Source of the DNA: Bugulina stolonifera
Lineage: Eukaryota; Bryozoa; Gymnolaemata; Cheilostomatida; Bugulidae
DNA: 64,000 nucleotides
Direction of reading: 5' to 3'
Assembly (NCBI GenBank): GCA_935421135.1
Contig: OW285191.1
Coordinates: 2,542,001 to 2,606,000, forward strand
A program made the position numbers and the translations under genes. This document shows, in pieces, positions 20,325 through 32,523 of this stretch (position 1 is its first letter; each line of letters starts with the position of its first letter). The notes beneath the pieces were generated by a model. The model was not told the DNA's origin, ran no database searches, and saw only the letters and a program-made list of their open reading frames with translations.

Positions 20325-21120
20325 AATTTATTAAACATCACACTTAGCTACCATTATATGGTCTCAAAAAGATAACACTAGATTCTACTTAGGCCTGCCA
20401 TGGTTAATAATAGTACAGAGTAGAGATGAGTGAAGACAACTTCCACTTATAAAATAGAGCTGGGAATTAAACTCAGTACAAATATATAACATAAGCAGTA
20501 ATACATGTATAAAATATAAAAATTTGTGAGGAGTTGTTATGGTGAAGTATTACATTATCATCTGGTTAGTACTGGCATATATGATGGGCATATATGATGG
20601 GCATATATGATGGGCATATATGATGGGCATATAGAAAGCTATAATGGCAGAAAATAGATTTGTATGTAGAATAAGTAGTGAATGGGTAGTGAATAGTAAG
20701 GTAGTGATTGGGTCAGAGTTGACTCTGTTCACTCTGACTGATCACCAACTTTGCCAGATAAATGAGATTCTGGGTCAGAAAGTAGGTCATCTGGTGGTCC
20801 ATACTCCACAACTTTTCCTCTACTTAGCACTAATATCTTATCACACTGTAGTACAGTCGACACCTGCAATAGTAGTAATATATATTTATGTACTATTACA
20901 CTGCAGTACAGTCGACATCTGCAATAGTAATATACTGTAGATTATGTACCATCACACTGTAGCGCAGTCGACACCTGTAATAATAATGTACATATTGTAT
21001 GAACATATTGTAGAGCAGTGGACAGCTGCAAGATTAATATATTATACACCATCACGCTGTAGTACTGTGAACACCTGCAATAGTATATATAATCATATTA
21101 TTTACTCGTAGTGCAGTGGA
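20325..21120 (-). pseudogene. Segmental duplicate of the ABCC10-like gene 3' end
   Basis: This closely matches 34690-35345, including the 3' flank, the last coding exon and the first part of the intron array. The exon copy is 20729-20863, minus strand. It has the same 135 bases and still encodes CDKILVLSRGKVVEYGPPDD to the same stop, with at least one substitution (GKVGDQSE for GIVGDQSE). No copy of the preceding exon was found before 21700, so this is a truncated DNA-level duplication and not a second gene or a retrocopy (intron sequence is retained). The acceptor-containing repeats near 20864-21110 are more diverged than at the parent locus. Confidence 0.8.
20574..20638. repeat. 13-bp tandem repeat
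   Basis: Four to five copies of GGGCATATATGAT in the 3' flank of the duplicated segment. The parent locus near 34920 has only one unit, so this expanded after the duplication. Confidence 0.8.
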
Positions 21121-23030
21121 CATGGACCCCTGCTATGTAGAAATATGTTACATTTTTCCTTGGCCCTATGAAGGGTAGCTGTTAACTACACTTTGACCAT
21201 ACAGGAGGGGTAGACCCACTCTCTGTCTAGTCCAAGTGTGAGAATTACCAATGAGAATTCTCCAGACTTGAAAAATAGTATTGACAGGGGAGCCAAGTTG
21301 TCACTACTCACTGACTAGCATATCATTCACCACAAAATTATTCCCACTCATTCACCACAAGATTTGTTATTGAGCAAGGGCTGACACAGAGTTGCTACCA
21401 TTACACTGGTTAGATTCTTAGAACCATTCAAAACTACTTATGCAACATATAACCACAATCATTGACACCAGATTGAGATTCATACATGTAATTTACATTT
21501 CTATTACCAATATTGGGAGTAATCGTACCTTGTTTGTAGCATTCAAAGACAGACAACTTCAAATTCAAAAGAATAATTCGCATCTACTATCAATAATACA
21601 TGTGCATGTACTTTATTAGTAATATATGTGGAATTACTTGCACTATACCATTACTGTAACTAAAAAAATCAACACTATCATTCTCCTATTCTAATAGAAT
21701 AGCATACACTCATATTGCATCACACATGTATTTACCATACACACACCTAACAATATGCATATACACTGGTATTACTATTATGGTTGCACAAGACTTACCT
21801 GGAACGGCTACTAGCTCCAGCTTTAGACAGAGCTAACGCCTAATATTGTGTTAGATAGACCTGATAAGCAGGGGTAGGCCCATTGGTTACAAGGCAAAGG
21901 ATCCTTTGTATTGAAATAGTGCTAGGACTGACCAAGAAGTCCGACCTGGTCGGCCCAAGGAGTAATTGGCTAGTTCAGCTGAACATTACATGCACATTGC
22001 TATTTCGTTATTTGGTTGGATGTTTGGTTGGTTGGTTGTACACCAGAGTGAAATAGAACATATCAGTTGCAACAATTCTAATTTATGTAACATGGTGGCT
22101 ATAATGCTAATGTATAATGCAAATATATATTTTTATACTGACATAGCTTTTTGTATTATACTAGAATAGAACATAGACTCTTATGTCATAGAGGATATAA
22201 TACACACATCTACATGATGATAGCACTAATAGAAATACTAGAATAGAACAGGGCTACACACATCTACATGTACATGGTGATAGCAGTGATAAAATACAAG
22301 AACATATTGTGCCAATAAAAAATGCACACAGCTTCTTTTGGTGACTGAGTAGCATGATTGCTCATGAATAATACGTCTACGATGAGAGCCTGGTTATTAC
22401 TTATACTGAAATAATGAAACCGAACTCAACAATGACAATATAATAAAGGTATCTTGGACCCTATCAATGTATCATTTGACATCTTGCCCTATCTGACATG
22501 GGGAACTAACAGTCACAGTTCCTAAATGAGAATTAACGGCTATTAGCAGTCCTGCAGATGAGGTTTTTATCTGAACCATTTCCCTAGTTTTCCATCTACT
22601 AAGATGTCCTATTGAATCCAGCTTCTAGGGGAAAATATCCGACAAATCTTCTCTGCGATCGAGTTAAGACTGGTGAGATATGACTTTGAATATATATCCT
22701 GTACTTCGGGGAAACGCCTGTTCCTAGAGGACACGCTTTCTGGACCGGCGGGGGAACCTACAACACAGGAAATGAATGCACATTAGTGATCAGCAGTGAC
22801 TTAATATGGAATGATGTGAATGGAGCGCTGGGGAAGAATATACATGTATGAGTCAGTAAGTTAAGGCTGAGATCAGGCAAAACCAGTGAAGTCAGGGAAG
22901 GAAGGGCAAGAAAAAGTTAGGTATTCCGAGCCTATAAGGACAACGTGGCGTTAAATAAAAACCTAATATTGATAGTGATCCCCAAAACACGAAGAACTGA
23001 GATTGCAGTGAGGACCCATAAAGGGCGTCC
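21121..23030. other. Intergenic, no gene seen
   Basis: No supported coding exon. A less AT-rich stretch near 22500-22800 may be an old repeat, but no ends can be defined. Confidence 0.4.
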
Positions 23031-23036
23031 ATAGGA

Positions 23037-23300
23037 AAAATTTAGCTTGTCACCAGTAGTTCACAATATTCAGAGAGCAAACGCTTAGGTGAAATGTCAG
23101 TGGGCACAATCCAGTATAAATGGTGGAGCAAGACTAAATATGGCCTACTAGTGAGCAGGCCTGGAGAGAGAAACAGGGGAGGAAGAGGCAAGAAGAGAGA
23201 GACGGCATACATGCAACTTCAAATTGAACGAAACTGAGTAGCTGCTGTTGTCCATAATCCGAGGCCCTTCAGAAACGAGCCAAGTGTTATTATGGACAAT
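23037..23300. repeat. Direct repeat, copy 1 (partner 23613-23900)
   Basis: Shared landmarks in the same order: GTGAAATGTCAGTGGGCAC, TGGTGGAGCAAGACTAAATA, ATGCAACTTCAAATTGAA and ACGAGCCAAGTGTTATTAT. The two copies lie about 580 bases apart in the same orientation. No retroviral ends (TG...CA) are obvious, so I call it a diverged direct repeat of unknown origin. Confidence 0.6.
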
Positions 23301-23612
23301 GTGGAGATCAAAAGTGATTGTAGATGTAGAGCAGTAATAGAGAACTGTGTAGCATAAATACACCGCAGGAGGGTGAGATAAGACCCACGATACTAGCAGA
23401 GCTCTCTAGCTGCCCATAAGGAGCAGTAGGGCCCGACCGTGTGAATTCGGGGGTAAAGATTACCTTCTGCTATAGCATTGGAGTAGTAACTGGGATGGAT
23501 AGAGAGGTAATGGAGCAAGGTAATAAAACTACAGGGTTAATAGAAAAAAAAACCAATTAACTTCATAGAAAGACTGGTAATTGCAAGAACTTTTAGGAGT
23601 GACAGCGGTGGC

Positions 23613-23900
23613 AAGGAGGGGGCAGAATTCGGCTTTTCACCAAGAGTACATGCTTAGCTGAAACGTTAGCGGGCACTATACATGTATACATGTATATGGT
23701 GGGGTAAGACAAAATATGGTAGACTTGCCTACAGAACCAGAGAGCTCAGCTGAGCAGGCCAGGAGCAAGAGCCAGGGGGATGGAGAAGAGGGGAAAGAGA
23801 TGGTACACAAGCAACTTCAAATTGAATGAAACTCAGTAGCTGTTGTTGTCTATAATCTGAGGCTCATTGGAAACGAGCCAAGTGTTATTATCTGTACCAT
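23613..23900. repeat. Direct repeat, copy 2 (partner 23037-23300)
   Basis: Carries the same landmarks as copy 1, with an ACATGTATACATGTATA insertion near 23675 and scattered substitutions. Confidence 0.6.
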
Positions 23901-24639
23901 CCGGATAGTTCAAGAATAGAAGTGTTTGGAAGAACGTGCATGTGTTTGGACAATAGTATAACAGCACAGCAGGTAATAGGTTATATAGACATATTGGTAC
24001 ATACCGCGCGGTCGATTGAGAATGAGAAGACGACTCATTGGTAGCTGCTCTCTTACGGGTTTGAACTTGATCTGGAGGTATTGCATCACCTGTAAAGCCA
24101 AAGTAACACTAGCTAGCATTAGTCATACAAAATGGATAATAATGCGGACTCAGCATGAAAATAAGTTAACAATTCAGCAATGTTGAGAATTTCTTTGATA
24201 GTAAAAGTGGGAAAGTTATAGGCATTCGTTACTGCAACCGATTTGCCCATTCACAGAATTCATTACTAAATTATAGACAGTCAATGATAACAATACAATG
24301 AATTTCGGATATAACGGCTCAATGCTATTATACATTTATATGTAAAAATACATCTACTGTACAAGACAAAATTAACCAAATATTTAGTATTTTGCCAGTT
24401 GCAGAGTGTATAAGAAATTACTAGCCATGATGCATGGGTTTCATGTTCTACTTTGTGTCATTCTTTATTTTGCTCAACTCAGGTATAAGTTGGTAGGCCT
24501 ACGGTGTAAGCACAAAATGAGAGTTGGAGTTGCTTATTGTCAGAGACAGAGTTGGAACAATGAGGGGCTGTCCCATTTCTTCGTTGAGTTAGAGTACTGT
24601 CCAATCAGATTCTACTGGATATAATCTACATCAGGTAGT

Positions 24640-27170
24640 ATGGGTGACAAAAGAGAACAACTAATAATAATGCTAACACAGCAACAGCAAGCTGAGTAGT
24701 TGGTTGAGTTCAGGAGACAGCAAACAGAAACCAACAGTTAGATTGTAGAGTTGCTTCAACGAAGACAACTATCAACATGTAATACTGTGCCGATCAACCA
24801 GTCCCCATCGCTGTGTAAACAGCTAAGCAATTTGGTCGCACAGTTACCAATGCTCAAACAAATGAACAAACACACACTCAATGATATAGAGTTCCTTAAG
24901 GAGTGATATCATCTTACTCAGTGCATTGTGAGAGAACGCCACAAATTTGCTTGGAAAGCCATTGCAGTTGTCCACAGACACCCTGTATGAATCAGTCACA
25001 AAGCACAATTTATGGTGCTTGGGTGCTATCATGTAAAGTCATAGCTGTCAAATAAACGAGGGAAAGAAACTCCTACTCATTACCTGAAAGATATGCGATA
25101 TGTAAACTGGGATATCCATTGATGTAGCTCTAAGGAGTACAGCAAGGCAACCCCGGGTGCTGACGGTCGTAGTGAATGTGACCAACACCCAGCGATAAAG
25201 GAAACGCAGGAACCTCTGTTACGAGTTTCCAGATCTTTTCAATGAAGAACTGGGAGGTCTCGAAGGTCATGAATAAGAACTTTAAACTTGACACCCAGCC
25301 AACCTATTGCCACCCGACTAGTCCCATATACATTGCAAGAAGATCTAAACCTGGCTTTAGATATAGGCATCTCGAAAGGAAAATGGAAACCAGTACAGTT
25401 CAATGACTATGACACCAGGGGCTAAAATATGAGTTTGTGGAGAGTCCCTCAGTCAAGACACAGCTGGAGACCATTGCCAGCCTATACCCCTAGCTGAAGA
25501 TATAAAAAGGAAACTTTGCTAGCAGCCATGGCTGTTTAAAGAACTAACTTCCATTGGCCCTTGCGAGTCAAATGAGATATGTCCTTCTTCAGATACTCCT
25601 CCTTTTTGCAACTTTGCTGCAAATTCTAACTAAGCCTTTCAGAGACAACAGAACCACTTGACAAGCTGCTGAGGAAAGGAGAAGAGTGGCGTTGGGAAAA
25701 GAAACAACAGGCAAACTATGACAAGCTGAAACAGCACTTACATGTAGATGGAACCGATGAAAGTGTGCTTGCTCACTCTAATCCAAACCTCTGATAGTCA
25801 ATGCCTGTGATACCCCAGTAACCCATATCAGTAAGTAATATTTCACCAATTGAGAATGTCTTTCGATGACACTCCTTGAAATAGAAAAAGTATAATGTAT
25901 AAACATTCAGAAGGAGGCGCTATCTATAGTATACAGTCTGAAGAAGTTTTACCAATACCTATAAGGCCAGAAATTTAAACTGGTAACAGACCACACAAGT
26001 GTCTCCAAGAAGAGAGTTCCGACATTGACTGCCAATCATCTTTTCAGATGAGCCTTCCAGCTAAACCTGTATGAATACACAGTGGAATACAGAGCAACCA
26101 GCATTCAAGGGTATGCTGATGCCCTCGATAGTCTATCTGTAGGCTTTAACGAAAGGCTCGACTCTGTTGAATGAGTTGACGATGTTGACACTATGCTGAG
26201 TCAGAACCATAGGTCAACATGCCCAGATTGAAGGACTTTCGGTGGCCAAGGTCATGCAATATACCATGGCTCGTTGGCCCAGGAAAGACTTGGGGGAGGG
26301 GCAAAATAGAGACATGCCAAAACGGATCAAACAGGAAAGCCGATTCTCTGTCTGGGGTGGACAACTCTCTATGGTATAAGAGTGGCCATTTTTTTAATCA
26401 CCACAGGCTTACTCAGCAGCTTCTACATACAGGCTACTTTAAACTACGATGGATGAAACAAGCAGAATAGAACAGCAAGAACAGCAGTTTACTGGCACAG
26501 GATCAATGGCATCGACCAAATAAGCCAGCAGTGTACTGACTATTGAAAATCGAAGGAATCGCCCACATATCTCGTCTATATGCCAGAGAGGCCAATAGAG
26601 TTGACTGTAATATAATATTGACAATGCTATCAATTGCAAGGGAAGCAACTATTGGTCGACGCCTACCCTAAATACCCCTGTGTCACAAGGACCAACTCAA
26701 CCCCAACCAAAGCCACAACTGACATTGAGAAGGCAACGTTGGCCCAATTTGGTTATTCCCATACCATTGTTGGGGATAACGCTACCACTTTCACACCTGG
26801 AGTCTTTGGAGTGGCGCCAACAACGTGTCATTGAACACCTAACCGGAGCATCCCACCAGGCTACCAACAGAGGTACAGAAAGGCTGGTTGAGAGCCTCAA
26901 AAACCCCCTCAACAGATCCAGACTACCACCTAAGTAAGTACTGCAAGAATTCATTATGCAATACAGAAGAACACCATCATCATCAACCTCGGCTCCTAAA
27001 TGGGAGACAAATAGGTGCAAAATCGACAGTGTTTCCTTTGTCCGCTACCCTGGAACAACAGACTCAAATGGATGTGCTGAGATCAACTGTTAAACCCATA
27101 TGCCAGGTCACTGGGTATCAAATTGGAATGCTAGGTGTGAATATGGCATCTCTGGGTCTGCGGTAATGAT
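24640..27170 (+). mobile_element. Decayed Ty3/gypsy retrotransposon (gag-pol relic)
   Basis: Pieces in the correct order appear in shifting frames with many stops. A gag-like start at 24640 reads MGDKREQLIIMLTQQQQAE. Next come the RT N-terminal PDLFNEELGGLEGHE near 25230, an RT/RNase H spacer PLDKLLRKGEEWRWEKK near 25660, the RNase H-type EKEALSIVYSLKKFYQYL near 25910 with a following LVTDHTS, and an integrase core from about 26645 (LLVDAYPKYPCV, DNATTFT, then a GTERLVESLKNPL region). Internal deletions are likely because the catalytic RT block is missing. Clear long terminal repeats were not identified. It is inactive. Confidence 0.75.
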
Positions 27171-27472
27171 AGTAATGAAAGGTAATGGGTGTCTATGCTC
27201 AGAGCACAGTAACCAGGCGGGTTGGCTTCCTCAAATAACTCAACCCATTAATAATTAATCGATAGTCGAAGGAATACGACTGGCAGAATGAGTGAACATG
27301 GATATTTCTGTGCAGTGCATGAATAAGTGTGTTAAAACACTGCAGATGAAAACAACTCTGGATATTCTATAAGTACATTACACAAGCCATGTACATGTAG
27401 ATATCCAAGATTTTTGCTAATGCTACTCATAATACATTTTACATAAACATATACTGTACAGCAATTGATGCA

Positions 27473-28828
27473 TTATCGTACTATGTAAGCCCTACATGTG
27501 CGTTTCATAACCTGCTTTGATAATTTACCTTTATCAACTCTGGCAGCTCCACTCCTTATCCTTTTCATACACTCCTTAATATATTTCACAGTCTGACGAC
27601 GCTTATATCCGTTGGCAACATCTAGAGCTGTCTGCCCTTCTTGATTAGAGATGCCGAGTAGCTCTGCCTGCTGACTAGGTGCACATAACTCCATTATAGA
27701 ACTAAAGCTCATGTGCTCTTCTTCTCTTGCCGTGTAGTGTATGGCTGTGTCACCACTACTATCCTGTATCTTGAATAAACCTGCTATATGTTCTGCTGGT
27801 ATATCTGCTAGAAGATATTTGATGGTAGCTGTCCTACCTTCATCTGCTGCACAATGAATAGCTGTGTGACCATCACTATTCTGTAATTTGAGTAGATCTA
27901 CCCTCTGCTCTACTGATCTACCATCTAGCATATATTCGATGGTATCTGTACTGTCTACCCCTACTGCATTATGCAGAGCTGTCTCACCAGCGCTATTCTG
28001 TACCTTGAGTAGATCTACCCTCATTTCTACTGATACACCATCTAGTAGATATTTGATGGCCTCTGCACCATCTTTCCATGCTGCCCAATGAATAGCTGTG
28101 TCACCATCGCTATTCTGTATTTTGAGTAGATCTACCCTCTGTTCTACTGATACACCATCTAGTAGATAATTGATGGCATCTGTCCTATCTGCTTCTGCTA
28201 CACAGTGAATAGCTGTGTGACCATTACTATCCTGTATATTGAGTAGATCTACTCTCTGTTCTTCTGATAGACCATCTAGCATATATCTGATGGTTTCTGT
28301 ACTATCTTTCTCTGCTGCACAGTGTAAAGCTGTGCCACCTTCACCATCTTGTATCTTGAGTAGATCTGCCCTCTGTTCTACTGACAGAACTTCTAGTAGA
28401 CATCTGATGGCATCTGCACTACCCCTTTGCGCTGCATCATTTATGGCTGTGCGACCAAAACGATCCACTATGTTGAGTAGGTCTACCCTCTGTTCTACTG
28501 ATATACCATCTAGTAGACATTTGATGGTATCTGTACTACCTTTACTTGCTGCATCGTGTATAACTGTTTTACCATTACTACCCTGTATTTTCAGTAGAGT
28601 TACCCTCTGTTCTTCTGATACACCATCAAGTAGATATTTGATGGTATATGTATCACCTCTGCCAACTAATATGTATATAACTGGGACACGCCTCCATTTT
28701 GTATTAAATACAGTTAGTCTTTCATCCACTGATACTGATTGTAAACGCTGTCTCAGTTGGTCTATGTTGACCTCTCCACCTCTTCCAATCTCTTTGATTA
28801 AACTTGTTAGTTGCCCAGACATGCCCAT
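27473..28828 (-). CDS. Ankyrin-repeat protein with 39-residue repeats
   Basis: A single uninterrupted 451-residue frame. After a 35-residue N-terminal segment there are about ten repeats of 39 residues with the pattern RVDLLKIQ.S.G.TAIH.AA...-T..IKYLLDG.S.EQ. This is the 33-residue ankyrin core (G-TAIH-AA..., I.YLL) plus a six-residue insertion, so helices are probably longer than usual. The repeats are about 60-80 per cent alike, which points to recent internal duplication. The C-terminus (about 425-451) is basic. There is no signal peptide, membrane segment, death, SOCS or kinase domain, so only a protein-binding scaffold role can be suggested. Start: MGMSG at 28828. An acceptor-like CTGCTAG lies about 13 bases upstream, so an extra 5' exon is possible. 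No conserved neighbour helps. Confidence 0.75.
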   Translation of the reverse strand: MGMSGQLTSLIKEIGRGGEVNIDQLRQRLQSVSVDERLTVFNTKWRRVPVIYILVGRGDTYTIKYLLDGVSEEQRVTLLKIQGSNGKTVIHDAASKGSTDTIKCLLDGISVEQRVDLLNIVDRFGRTAINDAAQRGSADAIRCLLEVLSVEQRADLLKIQDGEGGTALHCAAEKDSTETIRYMLDGLSEEQRVDLLNIQDSNGHTAIHCVAEADRTDAINYLLDGVSVEQRVDLLKIQNSDGDTAIHWAAWKDGAEAIKYLLDGVSVEMRVDLLKVQNSAGETALHNAVGVDSTDTIEYMLDGRSVEQRVDLLKLQNSDGHTAIHCAADEGRTATIKYLLADIPAEHIAGLFKIQDSSGDTAIHYTAREEEHMSFSSIMELCAPSQQAELLGISNQEGQTALDVANGYKRRQTVKYIKECMKRIRSGAARVDKGKLSKQVMKRTCRAYIVR

Positions 28829-28924
28829 AGATAGGGATCTACTAGCAGTGGTAAAACTATATATGTTTTGGTCTTATAAATGCAGGACCCCCTACACATT
28901 AGCAGTGGCCAATGCGTAGTAAAA

Positions 28925-29564
28925 GGTAAAGGGACATTTAAAAAAAGACAGTTCGAAACAAGACGTTTCACAACCAGACAGTGAGTACAAAACTGGAGAG
29001 TTCAAAGCTGTGTAGATTACATTTAGAACAGGGGTTCCCAACCTGGTGTACAATTAGGAAATCTAGGGCAACAGTCACAAACTTGTAATGTGTATTACAA
29101 GTAGAATAAATGTATACAGACACATGCAGACATCTAGTACTACAGGTTGGACAGGATTGGTAAAATCAGCTGAAATGTTGGTGTACAATACAAATCCAGT
29201 TATGTAGTGTCAGTAGTAGTCAACTCAACAATGGTAGTGGGCATATTCGCTGCAGCATTATACAAGTAGTAGTAAACACTACAAATTTGTGACTATTCGA
29301 AAATGCCAGTTCGAAACAGGATGTTCCGGAAACGGTCGTTTGGAAAAAACCACTTCGAGACTCCAAACCCTAAACCCCAGATTTCAACTATTTTTATTTT
29401 TAATATCATAGCTTTTTTTTCTTGTAGAACACTGAAAGCAATTAATTATCTGTGAGTTGTGTTCTTCTAAATGTAATCTACACAGTTGTGAAATGGTTGT
29501 TTTCCAAACGACCGCTTTCAAAATGACCCGCTTCGGAGTGAATTTTTTGAAATGTCCCCTTACC
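28925..29564. mobile_element. MITE-like element, 640 bp
   Basis: Inverted ends GGTAAAGGGACATTTAAAA and TTTTTTGAAATGTCCCCTTACC (reverse-complementary with a few mismatches) enclose AT-rich sequence containing repeated motifs of the kind CAGTTCGAAAC. No coding capacity and no clear target duplication. Confidence 0.5.
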
Positions 29565-29587
29565 AATCATTTCATAACAGTAGTGTA

Positions 29588-29822
29588 AAAGCCCTTTCAC
29601 ATTGCCGTTTATACCAACTACTAGCGGCGAGCGGCCAACGCTAACCACAATGTGGTTAACTATACTATAGTATAGCTGGCACGTGTCAGTTAGCGATGGG
29701 GTTTAAAGTTCAGCTTGTTGAACTCGTTGACCCCACCGCTCACTGGGCATTTCACTATATAAAATAGTTGTGGTTAGCGTTGGCCGCTTGCAGTTAGTGT
29801 AAACAGCAATGTGAAAGGGCTA
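29588..29822. mobile_element. MITE, 235 bp, long inverted repeats
   Basis: The left end AGCCCTTTCACATTG and the right end CAATGTGAAAGGGCT are reverse complements. The arms extend about 60 bases to a shared GGCCAACGCTAACCACAA. The loop holds a second small palindrome (ACTATACTATAGTATAG). Confidence 0.75.
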
Positions 29823-30454
29823 TTAGTAGTTGGGCCTCAATCCCACCAGTCTAAACCAATCAGCAAGCAGAGTTTAGTTCAGTGCGGTGGTGGTGATGGG
29901 GAGTACGCATAGGAAAACTGGAGGTGCTATTTAAATAACTCGTCGTATGCGAATACTCCTTCGTATTGATCACCACATTAGTATCCTTGATACAAATATT
30001 AGGGGCAATAAATGGTATTGCCAATGATCTGTATCGATACATGGCATCAACATTGGCATTATTCCACATTATTGGGTATTCAATGCTTAGTCGCGCTGCT
30101 CGCATGAGTGGTGCTGACATAGGTACTGTATGTATTGCATGACTTTCACTCTACTATTTTCCCTATGTCTTAGCAATTATATTTATATACCCTGCTAGTT
30201 ATCCCGGAACCACCAACTGTACTTTGTATGTGATTATGCCTTCTGTTACATTATGTCCCAGTCCTCTTGTAAGATTGTAACTCACTTGGACAACTTTTGG
30301 TCCGAGACTAAGTGCACACAGTGTAAGTGTAGTACAAGTAGTGTACAGTATACAATGTACACTGGAATAAGAACTACATGTAGTTTAGAATTGCAGCGCT
30401 GGCCAGTGGACACACTGTGTAATTGCGAGACAGACCCCAAACCCTGCTGCCGGC

Positions 30455-31350
30455 ATAACCCAAATTCCAACACTTATTCTGCTAGTGGGATAGGCTGAGC
30501 ACCCACCCACCTTAGGTCAGGTCCTAAGGCTAGGGACCCGCCCCGGCAGTGATGCAGGGGGACCCGATCTCAAGGTCCTAGCACGACCCAGAGCCGAGAT
30601 GCTGACCTGCAGTATTGCAGCGTATATGAATCATCCTAATTTTCGACCCCAAATCTGATTAGAGGACGGTAGACCGCAGACCGTGCATTAGTGTAACAAG
30701 CACTTCGTGCTTGGTCTGCGACGCAAGTCTCACTGCAAAATTGCTCACTCCGCTTGCATGAAATGATGGCTTGTGTTCATGTACTGTGGTCATGCATGTG
30801 TATGAACTCTGTTGATGCAGACATGTTACAATGACTCCATGAGGAATTGTGTTCCCTTGCATTAGGGAAACAACTCCAAGTACATAGCCCGAGTTCCAGC
30901 ACCCATCAGGTGGGTGGGGTGGGTCGAGTACCCACCCCGCCCTTGGTCAGGGTTTAGGGCCTAAGGCTACAGACCCACCCAGGCAGCAATGTCGGGGGAC
31001 CCGGTCTCAAGGTCCTAGCACCACCCGGAGCCGAGATCCTCACTGGCAGCATCGCAACATATATGATTCACAGGTCCAGGAGAATAATCAATCCCGGCAT
31101 AGCCCGAGTTTCAACACCCATCCGGTGGGTGGGGTGGGTCGAGTACCCTCCCCACCTTGGGTCGAGTCCAAGGGCCTAAGGCTAGGGATCTGCCCAGGCA
31201 GCGATGTCGGTGGACCCGGACCCAAGGTCCTAGCACCACCCGGAGCCGAGATCCTGACCGGCAGCATTGCAACATATATAAATTGTGACGATTTTTAACG
31301 TCAAATCTGATTGGAGGATGGCAGACCATAGACCGCAGACCGTTTTGTCT
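30455..31350. repeat. Triplicated GC-rich unit of roughly 200 bp
   Basis: Three direct copies (about 30455-30690, 30880-31075 and 31095-31350) share GAGTACCCACC-type, AAGGTCCTAGCAC and GAGCCGAGAT blocks. Copies 1 and 3 also share the tail ending GCAGACCG. There is no coding frame in common. An unclassified repeat family, perhaps a SINE-like unit, locally amplified. Confidence 0.7.
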
Positions 31351-31655
31351 TTTGATATATTATGATGATGATAGGTATAGACTAGTTCTTTACTATGGTT
31401 GCATAACATACATGCCCAGCTACACATTGGCATGGTTTTACATGATTTGAATGTCTACTAAAGAAAACAGTTGTGTTTTGAAAAATGAAAAAATTGTTTG
31501 AAGTTGTCTCCTACTTGACTTGCATTTCTACTTGACTTGCATTTCTACTTGACTTGAGACTTGCATTGCGAGCCGACTGAGAGCACAGCATAAAAAGCAT
31601 CTTTTATATTTATCACGACATACCAAATATTTACACCATCCTGAAGCCTATGGCT

Positions 31656-32523
31656 ATTGTCAAATGAAGGAGTAAGAGAGAAGGAGGCTCGTCCATGAAA
31701 ACCTGCATATATGTTACAATGGGCTTCCGATGTACAATGTGCGCCTCAGTTACTTGGTAAAGTAAGAAGAAAAGAAGATGAATGTTTTTAAAAAAGTAAA
31801 ATTCACACACCAACTAAAATTAAAATATAAACAATGTCAGCAATTGGCATCACTCTAATGAACAGGCTGACTATATAAGTTACACTACATATCTCAATAG
31901 GATACGATAGATATTGGCAAGTAAATTCGTCAGATTTGAAGAAAATTGCGTATCACAACACAAAATGACACTTTTTTCAAATACCAACGTGCTCAACAAA
32001 ATAAGGAAAATAATACTGATAGATTTAAACTTGCTGCAATACTTGAAATAAAAATTTAAACTTTGCTCCTTCATAATAAAAAAACGTACTAACGCCGAAA
32101 TCGCGGTTAAATTAAGCAAATTTGTGCAACACGTTTCTCTAACATCAGGACTCCGTATACTTAATTTGATTTAAGGTGTATAGTTCAGATACCATTTTAG
32201 TTGGTAGGCTAGTTTGTGGGCCCTACAACATGCCCACACTAAATGAAAATAGTTCTCAAACTATAGGCTATGTCAATAAACAATAATATTTATCTCTCCA
32301 TAGAAATGATTCTGATTGGAAGCTATAACTGTGATGTATTAAGCGCCAGAGCCGTGCACATGTCCATTGCTGTTTAGCAATGAGGAAGCGCATCACGATT
32401 CAACAGAGTTGTCTACTCGCTTAATGCCAGCGACTCATGTGCTCATATTTTTAGACCGAGGAGCACATCGAACACAAACTCCTTATGGACGAGCCTCCTT
32501 CTCTCTTACTCCTTGGTCAAATT
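31656..32523. mobile_element. Putative MITE with about 40-bp inverted ends
   Basis: GGAGTAAGAGAGAAGGAGGC at 31668 and its reverse complement near 32491, extended by CTCGTCCAT and ATGGACGAG, form matching inverted ends around 0.87 kb of AT-rich, gene-free sequence. Confidence 0.55.

Noticed and set aside
20644..20940. Plus-strand 98-residue open frame (and its twin at 34993-35280)
   Set aside because: Both are antisense shadows of the transporter's last exon and the acceptor-containing repeats.
22500..23900. Long terminal repeats of the Ty3/gypsy relic
   Set aside because: The two direct repeats are only 580 bases apart, both lie upstream of the gag-like region, and no matching copy was seen after the integrase region near 27170.
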